64,000 nucleotides of DNA from Nipponacmea schrenckii (lineage: Eukaryota; Mollusca; Gastropoda; Lottiidae): the NCBI GenBank assembly GCA_030562195.1, contig CM060202.1, forward strand, positions 14,074,001 to 14,138,000, in the 5' to 3' direction. Position 1 is the stretch's first letter. Every line of letters begins with the position of its first letter. The position numbers were made by a program, and so were the translations under genes. The notes below the pieces were generated by a model. The model had not been told where the DNA came from. It worked only from the letters and a program-made list of their open reading frames with translations, and did not search any database. Shown piece by piece: positions 51,597 through 63,830 of this stretch.

Positions 51597-53055
51597 TCGT
51601 ACACACTGTTAACGAACCCTTGTATCATATTTAGTACCAGTACGTCTTGTTTACCGTCATATACCACCCGTAGACCTTACTTACGACCTTACACCTTACT
51701 TACCACCCGTACACACTGTTTACCACCCTTGTATCATATTCAGTACCAGTACTTCTTGCTTACTATCATATACCACCATTACACCTGACTTACCACCCGT
51801 ACACACTGTTTACGTATCATATTCAGTACCAGTACGTCTTGTTTACAATCATATACCACCATTACACCTTACTTACCACCCGTACACACTGTTTACCACC
51901 CTTGTATCATATTTAGTACCAGTACGTCTTGTTTACTATCATATACCACCCTTACACCTTACTTACCACCCGTACACAATGTTTACCACCCGTGTATCAT
52001 ATTTAGTACCAGTACGTCTTGTTTACTATCATCTACCACCATTACACCTTGTTTACCAACCGTACACACTGTTTACCACCCTTGGATCATATTCAGTACC
52101 AGTACGTCTTGTTTACCATCATCTAACACAATTACACCTTACTTACCACTTGTACACCTTACTTACCACCCGTACACAGTTTACCACCCTTGTATCATAT
52201 TCAGTACCAGTGCGTCTTGTTTACTATCATATACCACCATTACACCTTACTTACCACCCGTACACACTGTTTACCACCCTTGTATCATATTCAGTACCAG
52301 TACGTCTTGTTTATTATCATATACCACCCATAGACCTTGTTTACCACCCGTACACACTGTTTACCACCCTTGTATCATATTCAGTACCAGTATGTCTTGT
52401 TTACAATCATATACCACCATTACACCTTGCTTACCACCCGTACACACTGTTTACGAACCCTTGTATCATATTTAGTACCAGTACGTCTTGTTTACTATCA
52501 TATACCACCCGTAGACCTTACTTACGACCTTACACCTTACTTACCACATGTACACAATGTTAACCACCCGTGTATAATATTTAGTACCAGTACGTCTTGT
52601 TTACTTTCATATACCACCATTACACCTTACTTACCACCCGTACACATTCTTTACCACCCTTGTATCATATTCAGTACCAGTACGTCTTGTTTACAATCAT
52701 CTACCACCCATATACCTTGCTTACCACCCGTACATACTGTTTACCACCCGTGGATCATATTCAGTACCAGTACGTCTTGTTTACAATCATCTACCACCCA
52801 TATACCTTGTTTACCACCCGTACATACTGTTTACCACCCGTGGATCATATTCAGTACCAGTACGTCTTGTTAACTATCATATACCACCATTACACCTTAC
52901 TTACCACATGTACACAATGTTTACCACCCGTGTAACATATTTAGTACCAGTACATCTTGTTCACTATCATGCATATACCACCCGTGCACTTTACCACCCG
53001 TACACCACTTTACTACCAGAACTTCTTGTATATACCGCCTGTACGCCATGTTTGC
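51597..53055 (+). repeat. Minisatellite, right arm (TACCACCC orientation)
   Basis: The same higher-order unit as the left arm but reverse-complemented, about 13 units with TAGTACCAGTACGTCTTG and CATATACCACC. Orientation switches at about 51597, inside GGGTCGTACACACTG. Confidence 0.9.
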
Positions 53056-53100
53056 CAACCGTAACTAAGAACGCGCACAAGATCAGTGGCGTTTATTGGA

Positions 53101-53388
53101 TCCAGGGCCGTCGTAGCAGGGTGGGTCTCGTGAAACGTCCAAAAACACATAAAAAGTTTGGATGTGGGAGGTCATGGGTCGGCTGGAGTAGGGCTACAAA
53201 AAAAAAAAATCATATTCTCAACTAGTGATATATCTATGGTCTAAATGCATGGAAAACGCGTTTCCGAGACACAAATTTTCAAAATTTCCCAGGGGAAGAC
53301 CCTTGGATCCCCACGCATACTGGATGGAGAGAACCCTCGCAACCCCGTAGCCCACCCAGTTTCGAAACCGTTCCCGACGGCCCTGGGA
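53101..53388. mobile_element. Small TIR element (MITE), ~288 bp
   Basis: Ends CCAGGGCCGTCG (53102-53113) and CGACGGCCCTGG (53375-53386) are perfect inverted repeats. GC-rich ends, A-run in the middle, no coding frame. Target duplication not clear. Confidence 0.65.
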
Positions 53389-54138
53389 TTCTTAATCTAG
53401 GATAAACATGTCTATGCAGCCTGTTAGTCTACTTGTACTTATATAACTTAGTATTACATAGAGGACCTATTTACGAAACTAAGAACTATTTAGAGCTGCG
53501 AAAGTATCGAGAAGAATGATGGTCTGGCATCTAGGACGAAGGTCTAAGAAAGTCATTGGCCAAAGTGTGAAAATGGTCTATTGTTAGACTATCTACTACA
53601 TGTATGTCAATACCATAGAGTTATATATAGAAACTATATATAACTAACTCTATGGACGATACTAAATTTCATAGAAGAATTCGAAAAAAGTATGGTGGGC
53701 AATTCACTTAGCACCGGTTGGCTATAAATAGCTATCCAATGGGGCGTTGATTATCAATTATAAGTACGAGTAATTTTCGTATTTTGTTCTTAAAGGAATC
53801 GCAAATCAGTGTGTATACTGGACATGTAAAAGCATTAAATGCCTGTTACATTATAATCTTCACAGATTATAATGCCAGTCTTCAGAGGAATAAGAGTTTT
53901 AAAACGGGTGGCAAATAAAAAATAAGTGTGGCGAATAATTGTTTGCCACCCGGGTGGCGAATATCCTCGGCCTTTACACAAATCAATTTTACCTCGAATG
54001 TCAATGAAGGAAGACAAAATGGCGGATCCTTAACACCGACTTGCGGCATTTCGTTGGGAAAAAATACCCCAAATTTATTTAACCGTATATAGTGCGCACC
54101 CCCTCTTTGTTGGGCCCATTTTATGGCAAAAACCAAAA
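53389..54138. other. Non-coding stretch with a short palindrome
   Basis: A near-perfect 43-bp palindrome at 53613-53655 (CCATAGAG...CTCTATGG) could form a hairpin. Duplicated motif GTGGC-AATAA / GTTTGCCACC near 53905-53950. No gene recognised. Confidence 0.45.
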
Positions 54139-55086
54139 ACAGTCTTTACATTAAGGTTCTCTAATGAATTACATGTTCTCTATTATAAACAAACAACCTT
54201 TACATTAAGGTTCTCTAATGAATTATATGTTCTCTATTATAAACAAACAACCTTTACATTGAGGTTCTCTAATTAATTATATGTTGTATATTATAAATAA
54301 ACAGTCTGTACATTAAGGTTCTCTAATGAATTATATGTTCTCTATTATAAACAAACAACCTTTACATTAATTAAGGTTCTCTAATGAATTATATGTTCTC
54401 TATTATAAACAAACAACCTTTACATTAATTAAGGTTCTCTAATGAATTACATGTTCTCTATTATAAACAAACAGTCTTTACATTAAGGTTCTCTAATGAA
54501 TTATATGTTGTATATTATAAACAAACAACCTTTACATTAATTAAGGTTCTCTAATTAATTATATGTTGTATATTATAAATAAACAGTCTGTACATTAAGG
54601 TTCTCTAATGAATTATATGTTCTCTATTATAAACAAACAACCTTTACATTAAGGTTCTCTAATGAATTATATGTTGTATATTATAAACAAACAACCTTTA
54701 CATTAATTAAGGTTCTCTAATGAATTACATGTTCTCTATTATAAACAAACAGTCTTTACATTGAGGTTCTCTAATGAATTATATGTTGTATATTATAAAC
54801 AAACAACCTTTACATTAATTAAGGTTCTCTAATGAATTACATGTTCTCTATTATAAACAAACAGTCTTTACATTAAGGTTCTCTAATGAATTATATGTTG
54901 TATATTATAAACAAACAACCTTTACATTAATTAAGGTTCTCTAATGAATTACATGTTCTCTATTATAAACAAACAGTCTTTACATTAAGGTTCTCTAATG
55001 AATTATATGTTGTATATTATAAACAAACAACCTTTACATTAATTAAGGTTCTCTAATGAATTACATGTTCTCTATTATAAACAAAC
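54139..55086. repeat. 17-copy satellite-like array, ~54-58-bp unit, alternating types
   Basis: Each unit has TTTACATTAAGGTTCTCTAA, TGAATTAnATGTT and TATTATAAACAAACA. Two forms alternate in the right half: one with TTAATTAAGG and CATGTTCTCTA, the other with TTAAGG and TATGTTGTATA, giving a higher-order dimer of about 113 bp. Left half is less regular. Confidence 0.95.
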
Positions 55087-55087
55087 A

Positions 55088-55228
55088 CTAGAAACGTTGC
55101 CACTACAGAAGGTCTTGAGAAGTTGTGACTGCAACTATTGCAGTCTAGGCTGTGTGAGGTGTGTAAATTACGAAAAAAAAATAAATAAAAAGAATTGACA
55201 AACCGAAAACAAACTTTCAGCAAAGTCC
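55088..55228. repeat. Dispersed repeat also at 42222-42356
   Basis: Shares ACGTTGCCACTACAGAAGGT, GCAACTAT-GCAG, CTAGGCTGTGTG and GAATTGACAAACCGAAA with 42222-42356. Each copy contains an A-run. Confidence 0.85.
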
Positions 55229-58200
55229 CACAACTAGAATTGCTTACAATTATAAACGTATTTCCACAGCCTTAAAATATTATGAAGGCTAAATTTGCAA
55301 TGACCTACATCTAGACAATATATTGAATATCATTTTACCTAGTTTTCAAAGTCATGAAATAATTAGGTCACACCATCCGTAACGGATATAAAGATGGCGA
55401 AAATATGAAAATTATCAATTTTTGCTGTATTTAAGTACACTTATCTCTATGAATTTTTTAAGTAAGCCAAATAAAAAAATATCTACTCGTAGACAATATA
55501 TTGAATATTATTTGACCTAATTGTCAAGGTCATAGATTAAGTGGGTCACACCTTCCGTAGCCGTTAAAGTGACCTAATTTTTAAAAAATCGAAATTAAAT
55601 AATTCGAAAGAAAATACGAAATTTAAAAATCGGTCTCCAAGAAAAGGTAGATAATGAACCAATGTATCTATGTGCAAAATTTCATCAAAATCGGTCTATC
55701 AATAGTGTCTGTATTTCGGATTTAAGAAAATTCAAATTGGCGGCCGGTATGGCAGTTTCACCTAATTATTTAGGTCAAATCGATTACTATTGATTACTAT
55801 TTTTATACGCCCACATGAAATGGGGGGCGTATATTGTCGTCACCCACATCCGTCCGTCCGTCCGTCCGTCCGTCCGTCCACAATTGCTCGTAAACACTCT
55901 ACACGGTGTAATTCTTGACGGATTTAGATGAAACTTAATATGAGTGTTTATGATCACCCAAGGATGAACCCTATTGAAAATCAGCGAAATCGGAAAAAAA
56001 TTAGTATGAGTTCGTGCCCTTGTTCTTGAATGGCTCGTAAACACTCTACAACGTGCAATTCTTGACCAATTTTGATGAAACTTGGTTTGAGAGTATGTTA
56101 TAACTCAAGGATAAACCCTATCGAAAATCAGCGAAATCGAAAAACATTTAGTATGAGTTATTGCCCTTGTTCTTGAAAACGCGCTCAATTTTAGCTTGTA
56201 AACACTCTAGAAAGAACAATTCTTAATGGATTTTAATGAAACTTGGCCTGAGTATTTGTTATCACCCAAGGATGAAGCCTATTGAAAGCCAGTCAAATCG
56301 AAAAAAAATTTATATCAGTTATTGCCCTTGTTTTTGAAAACGCGTTCAATTTTTAGCTTGTAAACACTCTACAAAGCACATTTATTGACCGATTTTGACG
56401 AAACTTGCTGAAATTGTTTAATATCACCCAAGAATGAACCCTTTTGAAAATAGCACATATCGAAATATATTTAATAGGAATTATTGCCCTTGTTCTATAA
56501 AATGTGTTGGATTTTTGCCTTGTAAACACTCTACAAGTCACAATTCTTGAGCGATTTTGACATAACTTGGCATGAGTATTTGTAATCACCTAAGGATGAA
56601 CTCTATTGAAATTCAGTTAAATCGAAAAATATTTAGTATCAGTTATTGCCCTTGTGTTTGAAAACGCGTTCAATTTTAGCTTGTAAGCACTCTAGAAAGA
56701 ACAATTCTTAATGGATTTTGATAAAACTTGGCTTGAGTATTTGTTTTTACCCAAGGATGAACCTTGTTGAAAATCAAATAAATCGAAATATATTTAGTGT
56801 CAGTTATTGCCCTTGTGTTTGAAAACGGGTTTAACTTTTTGGCTAATAAACACTCTAGAAAGTACAATTCATGACCAATGTTGACAAAACTCACTGAAAT
56901 TGTTTGATATCGCAAGGGATGAGCCCTATTGAAAATTAAAAATATATCTAATATGAATTATTGCCCTTGTTCTTTTAAACACGTTCGATTTTTGTCTCGT
57001 AAACACTCTACATGGCACAATTCTTGACCGATTTCGATGAAACTTGGTGTGAGAGTGTGTTATAACTCAGGGATGAACCCTATTGAAAATCAGCGAAATC
57101 GAAAAATTTTTCAGTATGAGTTACTGCTCTTGTTCTTGAAAACGCGTTCAATTTTAGCTTGTAAACACTCTAGAAAGAACAATTCTTAATAGATTTTGAT
57201 TAAACTTGGCTTGAGTATTTGTTATTACCCAATGATGAACCCTATTATAAATCAAATAAATCGAAATATATTTATTGTCAGTTATAGCCCTTGTTCTTGA
57301 AAACGCGTTCAATTTTAGCTTGTAAACACTCTAGAAAGAACAATTTTTAATGGATTTTGATGTAACTTGGCTGGAGTATTTGTTGTCTCCCAAGGATGAA
57401 CCCTATTGAAAATCGAAAAATATTTAGTACAAGTTATTGACCTTGTTTTTGAAAACGCGTTCAATTAAACTCGTAAACACTCTAGAAAGAACAATTTTGA
57501 ATGGATTTTGATGAAACTTGGCTTTAGTATTTGTTTTCTCACAAGGATAAACCCTATTGAAAATCAGATAAATCGAAAAATATTTAGTGTCAGTTATTGC
57601 GCCTGTTTTCAAAAACGCTTTCAACTTTAAACATTCCTTTTTGACAAAACTCGCTGAAATTGTTTAATATCAACCAAGGATGAGCCTTATTGAGAATTAA
57701 AAATATCAAAATATTATTAAGGGTGAACCCTATTGCAAATCATAAAAATACCGAAAAATATTTAATGAGTTGTTATTAGGTACAATTCTTGACAGTTTTT
57801 AATAAAACTAGAGACCCTAGAAAAAAATAGGTTGGAAGGTTGAATATTTCATTCGACTTGTAACCTCACTGAAAAGTTTTTATTTGAATTAAATGCTGCC
57901 AGTGGGCGTATATTACCTTGCCTGGCAAGCTATCTTAAGTTATTTATTAAACAGTTTTCACTTTTCACCTAGCTGTTAAAGACCGGAAGTTACGTAATTA
58001 CGTCATTTGAGGCTAAACTGGAAGTCAAATTTTTTTTTCTCAAAATTTTTCAAAAATTATAATCATATCGCCTATCAACTGGTAAAGTTTCAAAATTTTA
58101 CCATTTATATTTAAACGAGAAATAACGGTCTGAAATTTTTGCCGATGACCCTTGAATTTTGAATTGTAAATCGTGGGTAAAAGATTTAACCGAATTGCAA

Positions 58201-58515
58201 AAAACTTATAATTGTTAGTTTACAAATACATTGAAGTTTTCAAATCTGAAAGTCCGGTCGAAATCGAACTGAAAATAAACTTGCTAAAGCAAAAAAACCT
58301 CAACTTCCGGTTCTCACTTCCGGTAAGAGATAGAACTTGCGGTTTTGTTTTATTTGATAATAGAAATCATTCTTGGATCAACTGTAGATTTAGAATTTCT
58401 GTACTTTTACCAGTTTGTCTGCAAACTCATCCAAGAATCGCAAAAAAAAAAAAATATAATAATCCGAACGATTACAATGCGTTTTCGACTAAATTGTCGA
58501 AATACCTAACTAGAT
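55229..58515 (+). repeat. CTAGAATTGC-family repeat, copy 2, split by a nested element
   Basis: 55229-55803 and 57936-58515 together match 15999-17150 in order, from CTAGAATTGCTTACAATTA to AATCCGAACGATTACAATGC. The 2.13-kb element in the middle is absent from copy 1, where GATTACTATTGACAAGTTAT runs on unbroken. Confidence 0.9.
55804..57935 (+). mobile_element. Pearl-like (Helentron-associated?) non-autonomous element, 2.13 kb
   Basis: Left end ATACGCCCAC (55805-55814) is inverted at the right (GTGGGCGTAT, 57902-57911). The left end also folds on itself with GGGGGGCGTATA at 55821-55832. Next comes a (CCGT)n tetranucleotide tract (about 55848-55879), then about eleven tandem copies of a ~155-162-bp core (marked by AAACACTCTA near 55890, 56040, 56199, 56362, 56525, 56849, 57003, 57166, 57328, 57474). 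Molluscan pearl-type elements are described with this order: inverted subterminal repeats, an ACGG-type microsatellite, and a ~160-bp tandem core. No helicase or transposase frame. Related ends lie at 48368-48955, 60545-60800 and 63300-63830. Confidence 0.75.
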
Positions 58516-60540
58516 GCCCAGGCTTGGCGAGGTTCTGACACAGTGCGTAGCAGTTTTGACATACGCTTTGAAACTGCCCCACAAAGTATCGGTAAAACAG
58601 TAAAACGTTATTTTACAGAGTATAAGTCGTTTTTTTTCAAAGCATAATTGGTTCGCTGAAACTTGTGTCATGTAGATCGCCCAAACGAGCATTCGAAGTT
58701 TTTATATATTACTATCAGTTAAAATATCAAAATCAAAATTCAAAAATCGGTTTCCAAATATGATTCAGAAATCGATATTACATTCTCTAGACATCAAAAT
58801 TACGCGATTTTATGAAAATTACGCACAGTTAGTAGAGAAGTAAATACAAAATTTTCAAATACTAAAAAGCGCATTTTTGGTGGAAATATGTGGTTTTATA
58901 TATCATTACAAAGAGCAGATAAACTGTAATAAGATTCAATATAAATATTTGTTATTTATAAATTAGTTCACGTGACAGAGCTCTTTAAAAATAAAAATCA
59001 CAAATTTTGAATAGATATTAATGACTAATGTGACAAAAAACAAAGACGCAGCTCCTAAGAGCACCTTCATTTCTCAAACCTAATGCTGTAGATGAAGTAA
59101 CAGAGAACATGGAATTTAAGCGTTCAAAGTTTTAGTTTGATAGACATGGAAATCTCCAAAGGGTTTCAATAGGTCAACATTGAGGAATCAAAAACCTGGA
59201 AATTTGGTACATCTATACTTTTCTTATGTGGTAGACATCATAGGTCATCGAATATAGACCTAAAAGAAAGTTGGTGCACCCCACACCAGAAACAAGAAGT
59301 GAACCAGATCAGACATAATATGTAGTTCCTAAAACCACTATAGTTATCACTGGAATACCTGTCAAATGATATATAAGGTGTAACTCACATACTAACCTAC
59401 AATCATCAATACCTACCAAAGTTGCTAAAAACAAAACAGCTGTAGTAATCTGAATTTAAAAGATTTTTAAATAAGAATCAGTAAAGAATCAAATATTTAA
59501 GCCTAACAGTTTGGTGCTGTATGTGGTTCAACATACAATCCAAATCAAATGTATAGTTTCTACTGCTTTTGCATGCTATCTCCTATCTACCGACGGGATA
59601 CTCTATTTTGTCGTATTTTGTTTTCTATTAGATACCAAAGTTCTCACAGTTATTATCGTTTTCAAATTCTCTACCTTAAATCAATAAGATATCCTTCTTT
59701 ACCTGCATTTTAATTGCCCATTTTCACCTGATTAATATGTTTTTATAACAACATCCGGTATACCCTACTTTCACTTTCTGATCAAATTTACGGTAGTCTA
59801 AATTTTACCAAAAACAAAATATGGAAGCCCTTACAGTACTTTATAATAATTGTCAATACGATGATATCTTTCAATATTAATCAGCAACAAGGTATAAAAT
59901 TAATCTGTAGAAGATTATCTAATTACCGATTAGCGATAATCTCATTGAATATCACCTACGCGTGAATGCGATTTTTGTTACGGAAGATAATCAAAAGTGT
60001 CATGGTCGCTTAATTGAGTTATTTTAATCAATTGGGAGTATAAATACATGGCCGCTGGTCGCGTAATGAAGGTGGCCGCTTATTAGTCGATAATTACATT
60101 GAAAACTCGTAGGGGGGAATTTATTGTGGTCGCTTATTGAAGTTGGGCTCTTAATAAAGGTGGTCGTATGAGCAGGATATACTGTATATTGAGAATAAAA
60201 AAATAAACCAATAAAATGGGGGTATGACGTTTTATAAATTAGCTGAATGCAAAGTTTGTAGTAACTGGAAACTTGAAAAAAAAACCACATGAATGAAAAT
60301 ATGAGTGTGGAACTTTCTCAGATAGAACTTCTCTACATTCAGAATGTATATCATACTGAAATAATAAATCTGAAAGAGAACTGAACTCGATTTATCAAAC
60401 TTGTTTTCATAGTAACCTATAATGTGTTTTTTCTGAAATAGAGAGCACAAGAGTTTTAACTTTTTTAATAACAGATCAACCTGACTCTTATTGCTGATGT
60501 TTTGAAAATCTTAAAGTTTAAAAATGAATCTGATATTTTT
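58516..60540. other. Non-coding stretch; no gene recognised
   Basis: About 2 kb. A repeat of the GGTGGCCGCTTATT type is at 60050-60180 (GTCGCGTAATGAAGGTGG, GTGGTCGCTTATTGAAG), followed by ATATACTGTATATT. Minus-strand frames near 60024-60450 have hydrophobic patches but no domain or splice support. Confidence 0.4.
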
Positions 60541-61126
60541 ATTATACACTCACATTATAATGTGGTCGTATATTGTCGTCACCCCTGTCCGTCGGTCCAC
60601 AATTGCTTGTGAACGCGATAGAGACTACAGTTTTTATTGGTTTTGAATGAAACTTGCTGTGATCATTTATATTGATGAGATCTCGGACTAGTTCGAACTT
60701 GATGTTTTTTCGACAAACGGTTTTTGAGTTATTGCACTTGACTTAGTCAAAACGCGTTGTTAAATTGGAGCAACTTGGATTTAATACACTGTAATGCCTT
60801 TCAATTATTTGGAGACATGACTATTTGAAGACATGTCTTTTTCTTTTGTCGTTAAATTGGAGCAACTTGGATTTAACTGTAATACGCACATTAGAAGCAG
60901 GAAGCCCTTGTAGGATAATGGTACAACGGAAAGAGAAGGAGATTGGCAAAGTGATGCCTATAAATTATATCTGAACTTTTCTTTAGAAGAAAACATCTCT
61001 GTGTCAACATTAATTAAGACGTCGATTTTAAACATAACTAAATATAATAATTCATGAAGCAGTGGATCAATTTACATCCACTTTTCTTTATTTTTTGGCC
61101 CTTTTTCCCCTGTGGGGTTTGGGGTA

Positions 61127-61318
61127 TTGTCCAAAAAATAACTAATATTATTCGCCATATTATGGCATTTGTATTAATTGTATATAGGTTACTTAGAATA
61201 TGGGTTTGTTTACGTTCCTTATTTATTTTTTCTGAATTTTAAATTGTTATTAAATTGCATTCATTTCAATAAAATTAAGCCAAACCTATCACGTACTTTT
61301 TCCTTACACTTTGATAAT
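61127..61318 (+). repeat. ~195-bp direct repeat, left copy
   Basis: Nearly identical to 63107-63314 (shared TATTGTCCAAAAAATAACTA, TATGGCATTTGTATTAATTG, CTTTTTCCTTACACTTTG). The right copy has small insertions. Both are preceded by a GGCC-rich remnant of the TIR-element end. Not a classical LTR pair: no primer-binding site or gag/pol seen. Confidence 0.85.
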
Positions 61319-61544
61319 TGTTATATTTTGACACGTTAAAATACTTAATTGGTTACCCGTGAATCTTTTAATAGTTCGAGCTAAATCTCTGTTTAACTAC
61401 TCACAGTAACTACTTTTCACCATTTGTAATTGGAGTACATTAGTTTCTATTGCATTTTTTTCCAATTAGTTTGAGACACCACTTTTTCTTTTCCCACCCT
61501 CCTCGCCCTAATGTTATGTCTAATTGTCAGGTTTAAGTTAAACC

Positions 61545-63104
61545 CCATTAAGGCCATGAAAAGAAAATATCTTGGTTCTCAGGCAATTACCTGGGGAAAA
61601 AATGGTGCGGGCGGGCAGTTTGATTTTTTTTTATTTCTCCAAATTACCTCCCTTTAATCAAAATAAAAAGCATAATATTTAGACATTATTGAAAGTGGGC
61701 GGGCAGCTTGTATTTATTTTTTTTAAAATAAAACTAAGCCTTAAAATGGATGAATGGTACAGACAGTCTTTGTCTTGCAAGTAAACATCTTCACTTTGTA
61801 ACCGTATCAATCGGGTCACCGTCTTCTACATTTTGGGCACGACGCCGAGCTCAGCTAGTTTCCACACGGATTCCGATGGTTTCTTTCAATAATACATTTA
61901 CTTTAGAAGTTTTTTCCGCTGGAAAAATTGTCCAGGGTCATGTAGCAACTCCCTTTTCTGTCAAAACCGATGTCAACGCTGTCATGAATTATTCAGAAAG
62001 TTTCAAATCATCTCAAATCGTCTAGAATTTTTTTCACACTTGTGGCGAATGACCTTGAACCCTTATAATAAGGGAGATAACCACACCACCTCGTCAGGTC
62101 GCACAAAATGCTTCACAATGGGCCAGATCGTCCAACTAAATATTTAGTCATGCCGAAATCGGCACTCAAACTAATTTCTGTTTAGATTAAACTAACATAC
62201 ATCTGGAAATCACTCCGACTAAATTACGATTATTTCCCAAATCGCGTAAATCCCAGTTAAAGAGTAGCAACGACCTGGATAATCGAGGCTAGTAGTGTAA
62301 AGCAGTCACCGGAAATACACAAAGATGGCGTATTGCCGGAAATATGAAGTTCGTAAAAGAAGACAAAAATAAAGACGAGAAATAGTGAGTTGAGTCAATA
62401 TGTTGACGACAGTCTTCTCGACTGACTTTCCAAAGAAAATCTCCGATTGAGTAGGTCAAATTCTGAAATGGATGTCCTACCGTACATTATGTTGGAGGGC
62501 CATATCCTCATATCTACAAAATATTTAAATACCGGTAGGCCTAATAAAGGTTTTATCTTACTAAAATTTATTTGATTCGTCCCGATATCAATAGCTTAAA
62601 TCAGATATCGCTTGTAAACGTTGGCTTTTTTAGACCTAAGTTTTATTTAGTTTTAACTTCAGAACACTTGACATCTGCCGATGACCAGCTTGAAAAATGT
62701 ATCTTTTATAATAGAAGCAAACCTTTTGTGAAAGTCGTGCATCAATCAATAATTCCTGCGATAAATTTCCCGGTAAACTAGCATGACTTACTGCTAATCG
62801 CCATCATGTTATTTCTGTAATGTTTGTTAGATATGGTGTCATTAAAATATTTGGCATGTGGGTTATTGGGGACTTAAAGTTGATCTGATCTGATTTTTGT
62901 GTTGTAGGATACTTTTAACCGAGATATATCGTTAAACGTAGAAAAATCTTTAACTTATGTATCTGTAGTATAGCTGCCATTTGGGGGTATTTCAATGCAT
63001 CGCATTGCTATCTTTTTTATTTTTTTTAACAAATAAAATGGTTTGAAGCGGGAGGTTTTTCCAAGGTGCCTGAGAACCAAGACACTTTTTTTGTGGCCTA
63101 AGGG
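61545..63104. mobile_element. TIR-bearing DNA element, ~1.56 kb
   Basis: Left end near 61545-61605 contains TTAAGGCCATGAAAAG and CTTGGTTCTCAGGCA. The right end 63053-63104 contains TGCCTGAGAACCAAG and TTGTGGCCTAAGG in inverted order. The inside has a 91-codon frame at 61750-62025 and a GC-richer stretch to 62400. I recognise no transposase. Target duplication not resolved. Confidence 0.6.
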
Positions 63105-63106
63105 AT

Positions 63107-63314
63107 ATTGTCCAAAAAATAACTAATATTATTCGCCAAATTATGGCATTTGTATTAATTGTATATACATGTAGGTTACTTAGAATATGTGTTTGTTTAC
63201 GTTCCTTATTTATTTTTTATGAATTGTAAATACCAGTAGTTATTAAATTGCATTCATTTCAATAAAATTAAGCCAAACCTATCACTTACTTTTTCCTTAC
63301 ACTTTGATAATTGC
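63107..63314 (+). repeat. ~205-bp direct repeat, right copy
   Basis: Partner of 61127-61318; the differences are mostly small insertions (for example CATG in GTATATACATGTAGG). Confidence 0.85.
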
Positions 63315-63830
63315 ACTTGTCTTAGTTAAAACGTGTTCAAATCGGCTTGTAAACGCGATAGAGACTACTATTTTTATCTGATTTGAATGAAACTTGCTGT
63401 GATCATTGAAGTTGATGAGATCTTGGTAAAGTACGAAATTGGTGAGTTTTTGAGGTATTGCACTTGACTTGACAAAACACTGCGAAATTGGTGTGTGGTT
63501 GCAATAGACAATACAGTTTTTATCTGATTTGAAAGAAATTTGATGCGATCATTTATATTGGTGAATTCTTGAACAAGTTCAATATTTACTATTTTTCTAT
63601 GAACTATATTTGAGTTATTGCCCTTGACTTAGTTTAGTTAGCTAAACTCATGAAAATTAGCTAGTAAATACAATAGAGACTAGGCTTTATCTGATTTGAA
63701 TCAAATTTGGTGTGAACATTTATATTGGTGAGAACTTGGATTAGACCGAAATAATGTTGGAGTTTCTGCTTGGGTTAAAACAGAAAATATATTTTAAAGT
63801 GGGCGTATCTTGCTAGGCAACCGCTAGTTC

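Larger units (their letters stand above)
60545..63830. repeat. Remnant of a second pearl-like element with insertions
   Basis: Left part 60553-60800 has GTCGTATATTGTCGTCACCC, a degenerate CCGT tract and a core unit (CGATAGAGACTACAGTTTTT). Right part 63320-63828 has about four further cores and ends GTGGGCGTATCTTGCTAGGC. The 2.5 kb between them holds the direct repeats and TIR element below. The core differs from that at 55804-57935, so this is another subfamily. Confidence 0.65.

Noticed and set aside
50198..52935. Many long frames with repeated TYHPYTLLTTR-like peptides on both strands
   Set aside because: They arise in several frames at once from the inverted minisatellite; no start, splice or domain support.
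49786..55086. CRISPR-like arrays
   Set aside because: Units are contiguous tandem repeats without unique spacers, in an animal genome.
61750..62025. 91-codon plus-strand frame in a GC-richer stretch
   Set aside because: No family recognised and it lies inside a TIR element; kept only as a note there.
61127..63314. Possible LTR retrotransposon
   Set aside because: The ~200-bp direct repeats lack TG...CA ends, a primer-binding site and any gag-pol sequence, and a TIR element lies between them.
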